A stretch of DNA of 26,774 bases from a virus. The DNA lies in the IMG/VR virus record IMGVR_UViG_3300032462_000062, positions 1-26,774 of that record; one strand, written 5' to 3'. Of this stretch, positions 16,830 to 22,515 are shown one piece after another. Position 1 is the stretch's first letter. Every line of letters starts with the position of its first letter. The position numbers and the translations under genes are program-made. The notes beneath the pieces were generated by a model. The model was not told the origin of the DNA. It saw only the letters and a program-made list of their open reading frames with translations, and did not search any database.

Positions 16830-17219
16830 ATGAGTGATGCATGGCACTACGCTGATTTGTCAGATTCTCCGGCAACTCCAGTCGAAACGGCTGAAGAGTA
16901 TTGTCAACGGCTATACCCGAATACAGTTGCGGAATTTAAGAAGATTCAAGATGAAATGTTTCAAACATTTTGTAAGAAGCAACGAAATTACGGCCCAGCG
17001 AATATATCAGTAGGGACATCGGTATCAACTCCAGCCGACATCAAATTATCATTAACTGGACTATTTTTCAGAATGAATGATAAGATTCAACGGATCAAAC
17101 AGTTGGTAGTATTGGGCGAACCCGATGAAGTGGGAGAATCAATAATGGACACGTATCAAGATGTATCTGTATATGGTATAATTGCACAGATAGTCCACCG
17201 CGGCAAATGGGCTAAATAA
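16830..17219 (+). CDS. Nmad1-like nucleotide modification associated protein (DUF1599 type)
   Basis: The 129-aa, all-helical product has EFKKIQDEMFQTFCKKQRNYG (residues 35-55), GLFFRMNDKIQRIKQL (77-92) and ESIMDTYQDVSVYGIIAQI (103-121). This order, with a KxxxYG motif, an R-x-x-D-K-x-x-R-I helix and an E-x-x-x-D-x-x-x-Y helix, is that of the Nmad1/DUF1599 family. The acidic residues are reminiscent of all-alpha NTP pyrophosphatases (MazG, dUTPase type). The start at 16830 is chosen over an upstream GTG/ATG extension because the family begins near here and AAAGG lies at 16817-16820. It sits next to an FkbM methyltransferase and before replication genes. Family fairly sure; substrate unknown. 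Confidence 0.75.
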   Translation: MSDAWHYADLSDSPATPVETAEEYCQRLYPNTVAEFKKIQDEMFQTFCKKQRNYGPANISVGTSVSTPADIKLSLTGLFFRMNDKIQRIKQLVVLGEPDEVGESIMDTYQDVSVYGIIAQIVHRGKWAK

Positions 17220-17220
17220 T

Positions 17221-17880
17221 ATGAAGCATGCGAAGGATGGAAAGTTATGGATTCCAGATAATGAATTCTGGACAGGTTGGGGATTAAACTACGAAAAGTC
17301 ACACTGGAATGAAGTAAAACAGTATATACAATCAACTAGAGTTGCTCTTGATGTTGGTGCTCATGTTGGTATTTGGAGTATTAGAATGGGTGGAATTTTT
17401 GATACAGTACATTCCTTTGAGGCTCTATCCAAGCATGTACAATGTTTTAATGAAAATCTAAAATTATTTGACAATGTCAATATCAACCAGATTGGGCTAT
17501 CAAATACAGTATCAACTCTCAAAATGAAAGCGTTGGATTTCAATTCAGGTGCATCATCATTTGAATATAAGATAGTTCAAAAGAATACAAAACATAAACA
17601 AACTATTGTAGATGTTGATACAAGACCACTTGATAGTTACAATCTAAAAAATGTTGATTTCATAAAAATGGATGTTGAAGGACATGAACTTAAAGTGATT
17701 GCAGGGGCAAAGAGAACACTAACAGAAAACTCACCTGTTATCTTCATTGAAATTCTAAATAGAAACAAACCATATGACGATATCACCTCGGTTTATACTG
17801 GACTTAATGCTCTAGCTGAATTTGGGTATCGAATGGAAAAACACGTGGGCAGCGGCAATTATATATGCGTTAAAAGATAA
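17221..17880 (+). CDS. FkbM family methyltransferase
   Basis: This 219-aa SAM-dependent methyltransferase of the FkbM type shows motif I VALDVGAHVGIWSI (residues 41-54), the acidic HSFEA after strand 2, and the family hallmark VDFIKMDVEGHELKVIAGA (145-163), followed by PVIFIEI. FkbM enzymes usually O-methylate sugars or small molecules. In a phage this could decorate virion or host surface sugars, or a modified nucleotide; the target cannot be told from sequence. It begins one base after the Nmad1-like gene's stop, so the two are almost certainly co-expressed, which makes nucleotide modification a fair hypothesis. Confidence 0.9.
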   Translation: MKHAKDGKLWIPDNEFWTGWGLNYEKSHWNEVKQYIQSTRVALDVGAHVGIWSIRMGGIFDTVHSFEALSKHVQCFNENLKLFDNVNINQIGLSNTVSTLKMKALDFNSGASSFEYKIVQKNTKHKQTIVDVDTRPLDSYNLKNVDFIKMDVEGHELKVIAGAKRTLTENSPVIFIEILNRNKPYDDITSVYTGLNALAEFGYRMEKHVGSGNYICVKR

Positions 17881-17882
17881 AA

Positions 17883-17907
17883 GTATTTCATATTTTCACA
17901 GAAATAC
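17883..17907 (+). other. Hairpin between FkbM gene and gp32-like leader
   Basis: GTATTTC (17883-17889) can pair with GAAATAC (17901-17907) around an 11-base loop, starting three bases after the FkbM stop codon. No U-run follows, so it is not a classical intrinsic terminator. It may protect the 3' end of the upstream mRNA or have no role. Confidence 0.35.
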
Positions 17908-17923
17908 CCGAACAAAATATATA

Positions 17924-17940
17924 TATAATGATATTTATAG
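17924..17940 (+). promoter_or_regulatory. Candidate promoter region for the gp32-like gene
   Basis: A TATAAT hexamer (17924-17929) runs into the recurrent ATATTTAT octamer (17931-17938), 65 bases before the ATG. No good -35 hexamer or MotA-like box is seen at the proper distance. Promoter activity is inferred from composition and from recurrence of the octamer upstream of six other genes. Confidence 0.45.
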
Positions 17941-17953
17941 ATGTGTAGGAAAG

Positions 17954-17993
17954 ACACTAAAACAAACCTAAATAATAAAACAATAAACAATAA
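17954..17993 (+). promoter_or_regulatory. G-free, A-rich leader of the gp32-like gene (possible translational operator)
   Basis: The 40 bases before the AGGAG of the SSB gene contain no G and are mostly A, so the RNA should be unstructured. T4 gp32 represses its own translation by binding an unstructured A/U-rich leader reaching the ribosome binding site (established for T4). This leader has the same look, so autoregulation is plausible; I did not find the pseudoknot seen in T4. Confidence 0.4.
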
Positions 17994-18003
17994 GGAGATA
18001 AAA

Positions 18004-18876
18004 ATGAGTATAGATCTAAGCAAAATTAAGTCACGTTTGAATACGCTTCAAAATAGCCAATCATCAAAATCGGTTATGTGGCGCCCGGTAGTGGGCAAGC
18101 AGGTAATCCGGATTGTACCTTATAAATTCAATCCATCAAATCCTTTCTTCGAAGGCCTCTTTCATTACAATATTGGTGGCAAAACCATATTGTCTCCAGC
18201 TACATTCGGCGATGCAGATCCTGTTTTGGAATTTGCAAATAATCTGAAACGTACAGGAGAAAAGGAAGATTGGAGAGCGGCAAAGCGAATGGAACCAAAG
18301 TTAAGAACGTATGCTCCTGTCATTGTTCGTGGAGAAGAAAACGAAGGCGTCCGATTCTATGGATTTGGAAAAACGGTATATCAAGAACTTCTTGGTGTAA
18401 TCGATGATCCTGATTACGGTGATATTACGGATCCATTGACTGGGAGAGATATTACGATTGAGTATATATCAGCAGAAGAAGCCGGTAAATCATATCCAGA
18501 AACAAGAATTCGTGTAAAACCGAATCCAACTCCTCTTGATGAAGATCAAACTCGTGCAGCATCATTTCTAGAAAATCAACAAAAGATTGATGATATTTGG
18601 ACAGTTCCAACCTACAATGAAATGAAGGCATATCTCGAGCAGTGGTTGAATCCAACCGAAGAAACCGAAGAAACGGAAGATAAATCCAATTCGGATAATG
18701 CTTCTCAATCAGGTGGATTTGCATTGAACACACCAGCATCTCCCGCGGCCGAAGCCACACAACCAACAGCAGCGGCAATATACGCGCCGGCGCCGACCGT
18801 TGCAGTTGAATCAAAGGAACGGGCTAGTAAAGTTGATCAAGTAAATAAGGACTTTGACGCCCTTTTTAGTGGATAG
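18004..18876 (+). CDS. 32: Single-stranded DNA-binding protein (T4 gp32-like)
   Basis: This 290-aa protein coats single-stranded DNA in replication and recombination. The N-terminal SIDLSKIKSRLNTLQ, then the SSB core starting MWRPVVGKQVIRIVPYKFNP and NPFFEGLFHYNIGGKTILSP, and the acidic low-complexity tail ending VDQVNKDFDALFSG all fit the gp32 family. The C-terminal tail (TEETEETED repeat, Ala/Pro linker, final DFDALFSG) would contact UvsX and polymerase partners. The His/Cys zinc site of T4 gp32 is not evident. I chose ATG 18004, not the in-frame ATG 17941, because AGGAG lies at 17993-17997 and the family begins here. UvsX follows after ten bases. Confidence 0.88.
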   Translation: MSIDLSKIKSRLNTLQNSQSSKSVMWRPVVGKQVIRIVPYKFNPSNPFFEGLFHYNIGGKTILSPATFGDADPVLEFANNLKRTGEKEDWRAAKRMEPKLRTYAPVIVRGEENEGVRFYGFGKTVYQELLGVIDDPDYGDITDPLTGRDITIEYISAEEAGKSYPETRIRVKPNPTPLDEDQTRAASFLENQQKIDDIWTVPTYNEMKAYLEQWLNPTEETEETEDKSNSDNASQSGGFALNTPASPAAEATQPTAAAIYAPAPTVAVESKERASKVDQVNKDFDALFSG

Positions 18877-18886
18877 GGAGTAAACA

Positions 18887-20047
18887 ATGGCAAAAAAGCA
18901 AAATAAAGCTAATGAGACAGGAATGTCCGAGCGTGATGAACTATCTGATTCACTGTCAGCGGCTTTAAATAAAGTCTTTAAAAATCAAAAAATAGCATAT
19001 TCCCTTTATGATTTAGATGCACCAACAAATGTATCTGATTGGATTTCAACGGGATGTGATATGCTTGACCTTGCTATCTCTAACCGACCAAACGGGGGAA
19101 TCCCCGTTGGTCGGATCACAGAGATAACAGGATTAGAGCAAAGCGGAAAATCTTTACTTTCATATCATCTATTAGCGGAAACCCAAAAAAAAGGTGGAGT
19201 AGCTGTTTTAATAGATACGGAAACGGCAGTTGATAATCCATTCTTAACTGCAATTGGAGTCAATCTGAATGATTTGGTTTACGTCAATGTTATGACAGTA
19301 GAAGAGATATTTTCAGTAATTGAAGCAATTATTTCTAAGATTCGTGAAAAGGCACCCGATAGGCTTGTGACCGTCGTCGTCGATTCGGTCGCTGCGGCAA
19401 CCACTGAATTAGAACAATCAGCTGATTATACCAAAGATGGTTGGTCGACTGGGAAGGCTATTATTCTTTCAAAGGCAATGCGTAAAGTTACAAATATGAT
19501 CGGCAGACAGAAGATTACTCTTGTGTTCACAAATCAACTTAGAATGAAACTTAATGCAATGTTTGGTGATCCGTATACTACAAGCGGAGGCAAGGCATTA
19601 CAATTTCACTCATCTGTTCGACTTCGATTGAAGAAAAAAGGAAAACTGAAAGTTAAAACTGAAATGGGCGATAGTATAGTCGGTATTACAACGCAAGCGG
19701 TGATAATAAAAAACAGAATGGGACCACCTGAAACTACAGTTGAATTTGATATTCTATTTAACAGTGGAGTAGATAATTACGGGTCTTGGTTCAATGCATT
19801 GAAAAAAGCAAACCTCATAAGCGGTAAAGGTTGGTACGTGTACGAAGTAACTAACATTGATACAGGTGAAGTTGAAAGAGAATGGAAGTTTCAAATGAAG
19901 GATTTTGTAAAAACGTTAGAAACCGATAAGCCTCTTCGTGATAATATATATAATCGCATTTGTAACGCTGTTATAATGGATTATATCAAACGAGAAGAAT
20001 CTATCATAAACGGAGAAATCCAACAAGAACGGGATGAGGACGAATGA
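18887..20047 (+). CDS. uvsX: UvsX/RecA-like recombinase
   Basis: This 386-aa ATP-dependent strand-exchange protein forms filaments on single-stranded DNA for recombination-dependent replication and repair. Walker A is GLEQSGKS (82-89), Walker B VTVVVDS (161-167), the loop-2 lead is TNQLR (215-219) and GGKALQFHSS (234-243) follows, all as in RecA/UvsX. It begins with a charged helix and ends with an acidic Glu/Asp tail. Its length is close to T4 UvsX (391 aa). AGGGAG lies just before the ATG. The stop overlaps the next start as ATGA. A GC-rich hairpin lies within the gene at 19084-19114. Confidence 0.92.
   Translation: MAKKQNKANETGMSERDELSDSLSAALNKVFKNQKIAYSLYDLDAPTNVSDWISTGCDMLDLAISNRPNGGIPVGRITEITGLEQSGKSLLSYHLLAETQKKGGVAVLIDTETAVDNPFLTAIGVNLNDLVYVNVMTVEEIFSVIEAIISKIREKAPDRLVTVVVDSVAAATTELEQSADYTKDGWSTGKAIILSKAMRKVTNMIGRQKITLVFTNQLRMKLNAMFGDPYTTSGGKALQFHSSVRLRLKKKGKLKVKTEMGDSIVGITTQAVIIKNRMGPPETTVEFDILFNSGVDNYGSWFNALKKANLISGKGWYVYEVTNIDTGEVEREWKFQMKDFVKTLETDKPLRDNIYNRICNAVIMDYIKREESIINGEIQQERDEDE
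19084..19114 (+). other. Strong GC-rich hairpin inside uvsX
   Basis: CCGACCAAACGGGG (19084-19097) pairs with CCCCGTTGGTCGG (19102-19114) through 13 base pairs with one bulged A and a GAAT loop. It encodes the conserved NRPNGGIPVGRI before Walker A. It is unusually stable for this AT-rich sequence. Confidence 0.75.
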
Positions 20048-21093
20048 AAGTAAATCCAAAGTATTATGAACTATTCAAAAATATGGAAGGCCGATTTGAA
20101 AAAAACGAATCACTTACCGGAAATTCAAATGTTCTTATAATAGATGGGATGAATACATTTATTCGATGTTGGTCTGTAGTACCAAATCTGAGTGATAATG
20201 GGGAGCATATTGGAGGCGTGACTGGTTTTTTAAAATCAATAGGGTACGCTATTCGAGAGCTTAATCCAACTCGGGTAATTGTCGTATTCGATGGAAACAA
20301 TTCATCCAGACGCCGGAAGAAAATTCATTCTGATTATAAAGCCAATCGTGGTAAGAATAAGCTTAGAGTAAATCGTGGAATATACGAACAGCTAAGTGAT
20401 GAGGATGAACAACAATCCAAGCGTAGACAGATAATTATCCTAGCTGAACTATTGACGATGCTACCAGTCACTACTATGATTTATGATGGAGTGGAAGCGG
20501 ATGATGTAATGGCTTATATCGTCAATAGATTATGTGATGAACATTCCATCATCATGTCGGAAGATGGTGACTTTTTACAATTAGTAGATGATACTTGTAT
20601 GGTATGGAAACCAACCAGTAAGAAATTGTATACACCCGAATTAGTATTGGAAACGACTGGCATCCCATCTCATAACTTTTTAATGTATCGTATTATGGAT
20701 GGAGACAAGTCGGATAATATCAGCGGCATTAAAGGCGCCGGCATTAAGACCATAATGAAGTTGTTTCCCAAAATTACAACGAATTCTAAACTAACTATTG
20801 ATGAAATCATATCTCATTCAGAAAATAAGCAAGGAAATGGAAAACTCTATGATACTATATTAGACAACAAAGATGTTCTTGGTCGAAACTTCAAATTAAT
20901 GCAATTAGAAGATGTTGATATACCAGGTTCAACAAAATTGCAAGTACAAAGTAGATTTCGTGAAGATATCCCAAAATTGGATAAGGTTTCATTTATTGGT
21001 ACATTAAAACGAGAGAAAATGTCGGACGCGTTTAGAGACCCGATAGGGTGGTTAACATCCACATTTAATACAATAGAATCATATAGAAAATGA
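20044..21093 (+). CDS. rnh: 5'-3' exonuclease / flap endonuclease (T4 RNase H-like)
   Basis: The 349-aa protein belongs to the FEN/5'-3' exonuclease family, which removes RNA primers and 5' flaps on the lagging strand. Metal-binding residues are visible in order: LIIDGMN (D34), VVFDG (D83), GVEADDV (E151, D153, D154), SEDGDF (D174, D176) and GDKSDNI (D221, D224). GIKGAGIKT (228-236) is the helix-hairpin-like DNA-binding motif. A basic segment (RRRKKIHSDYKANRGKNK, ~89-106) would form the helical arch. It is slightly longer than T4 RNase H (305 aa). It overlaps both uvsX and the helicase gene by ATGA, so the three are translationally coupled. Confidence 0.9.
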   Translation: MKVNPKYYELFKNMEGRFEKNESLTGNSNVLIIDGMNTFIRCWSVVPNLSDNGEHIGGVTGFLKSIGYAIRELNPTRVIVVFDGNNSSRRRKKIHSDYKANRGKNKLRVNRGIYEQLSDEDEQQSKRRQIIILAELLTMLPVTTMIYDGVEADDVMAYIVNRLCDEHSIIMSEDGDFLQLVDDTCMVWKPTSKKLYTPELVLETTGIPSHNFLMYRIMDGDKSDNISGIKGAGIKTIMKLFPKITTNSKLTIDEIISHSENKQGNGKLYDTILDNKDVLGRNFKLMQLEDVDIPGSTKLQVQSRFREDIPKLDKVSFIGTLKREKMSDAFRDPIGWLTSTFNTIESYRK

Positions 21094-22451
21094 CAGAAAG
21101 ACACGACACTTTATCGAAATATGGCACATCATTTCAGAATAAAGTAGTATCATGTCTCCTATCTGACGGTGATTTTTTATCTAACGTTGATGATATCCTG
21201 TTTGTGGATTACTTTGAAAGTGAAGCAAATAAATGGATTGTAGATGAAATAAAGAAATATTTCGCTAAGTTTGGGACAATACCATCACTGGATGTATTTA
21301 AAGTAAATATATCAGATGTTAAGCATGATGTACTCAAACAATCAATTACGGATAATCTCCGATCGGCTTGGGGATTTCGTGGCGCTACTGATTTAGATTT
21401 TGTAAAGGAAAAGTTTACTGATTTTTGTAAGAATCAGAAAATGAAAGAAGCCATTATGAAATCTGTCGATTTGATGGAGTCTGGAAACTTCGAACAAATT
21501 AGAGCAGAAATTGATGCGGCATTAAAGGCTGGCAATCAAGATGACATTGGGTATGATTACATATTAAATGTTGAATCTCGTTTGAATGATGAAAGCACAC
21601 GAGATACTATAGCAACTCCATGGGGCATTATAAATGAACTAATGGATGGTGGATTGGGCCCAGGTGAACTTGGGTGTATTATGGCAGCAACCGGCGGCGG
21701 TAAAAGCTGGATGTTAGGTGCAATAGCCGCTCAGGCAGTTTCTGCAGGCAAAGTTGTTTTTCATTATTCTCTTGAAAATGGGACTAAACTCGCTGCAGAA
21801 CGATATGACAGTCTTTTCACCGGAATCGTATCCCAAAAACATAAGTTAAACAAAGATAAGATTCGGCATAAAGTCGAATCTTTGACGGGTAATCTAATTA
21901 TTAAGGTATATCCGACTAAGACCGCTTCAGTTAGGACGATAGTATCCCATATGGAACGTTGCAAGGCAACGGGCGTTGTGCCGGATTTGATTATAGTGGA
22001 TTATGCCGACCTTCTCAGACCATCATCTAAAGCAAGTGATAGTAAGTATGAAGAACTAGGTGGAATATATGAAGAGCTACGTGGAATGGGCGGTATTCTT
22101 AATGTTCCAGTATGGACTGCGTCTCAAGTAAATCGTGATGGTACAGAAGATGAAATTATTAGAGTAAGCGCTATCGCCGATTCATATGCAAAAGCTTTCG
22201 TATCGGATTTCATCATGTCAATTAGTAGAAAAGATAAAGATAAAATAAGTAATACAGCTAGAGTTCACATCGTTAAAAACAGATTAGGGCCAGATGGATT
22301 AACATTGCATTCAAATATGGATTTATCAAATGGGCAGGCGGAAATTCATCCACCGAACTCAAGCAATTCAGTTATGGCTGAAAAGAGTTCAAGTGTAGCC
22401 GGTAATGCACATCGTGAAAATTTATCCAAGAAATATAGCGAATTAATGTAA
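21090..22451 (+). CDS. 41: Replicative DnaB-like helicase (T4 gp41-like)
   Basis: This 453-aa hexameric helicase unwinds DNA ahead of the fork and works with primase. The N-terminal helical domain (1-150) is followed by the RecA-type core: GELGCIMAATGGGKSWMLG with Walker A at 199-206, FHYSLEN (H1a/DnaB motif), Walker B LIIVDYADLL (300-309), then WTASQVNRDG and a KNRLGPDG arginine-finger-like motif near the end. T4 gp41 is 475 aa, so the length is right. The primase gene (gp61) is not next to it in this window. It overlaps the exonuclease gene by ATGA, and a 64-base AT-rich gap follows before the reductase gene. Confidence 0.93.
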   Translation: MTERHDTLSKYGTSFQNKVVSCLLSDGDFLSNVDDILFVDYFESEANKWIVDEIKKYFAKFGTIPSLDVFKVNISDVKHDVLKQSITDNLRSAWGFRGATDLDFVKEKFTDFCKNQKMKEAIMKSVDLMESGNFEQIRAEIDAALKAGNQDDIGYDYILNVESRLNDESTRDTIATPWGIINELMDGGLGPGELGCIMAATGGGKSWMLGAIAAQAVSAGKVVFHYSLENGTKLAAERYDSLFTGIVSQKHKLNKDKIRHKVESLTGNLIIKVYPTKTASVRTIVSHMERCKATGVVPDLIIVDYADLLRPSSKASDSKYEELGGIYEELRGMGGILNVPVWTASQVNRDGTEDEIIRVSAIADSYAKAFVSDFIMSISRKDKDKISNTARVHIVKNRLGPDGLTLHSNMDLSNGQAEIHPPNSSNSVMAEKSSSVAGNAHRENLSKKYSELM

Positions 22452-22515
22452 ATAAAACACACTATATATCCTACTTATTAGTACCGAATTTAATTTTATA
22501 ACAACAGAGAACTTT

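Noticed and set aside
17941-18003. Upstream in-frame ATG for the gp32-like gene
   Set aside because: The extra 21 residues are Asn/Lys-rich and unlike the family, while ATG 18004 has a well-placed AGGAG.
22452-22515. Possible promoter or terminator between the helicase and reductase genes
   Set aside because: The gap is AT-rich but has no ATATTTAT motif, no convincing -35/-10 pair and no hairpin with a U-run.
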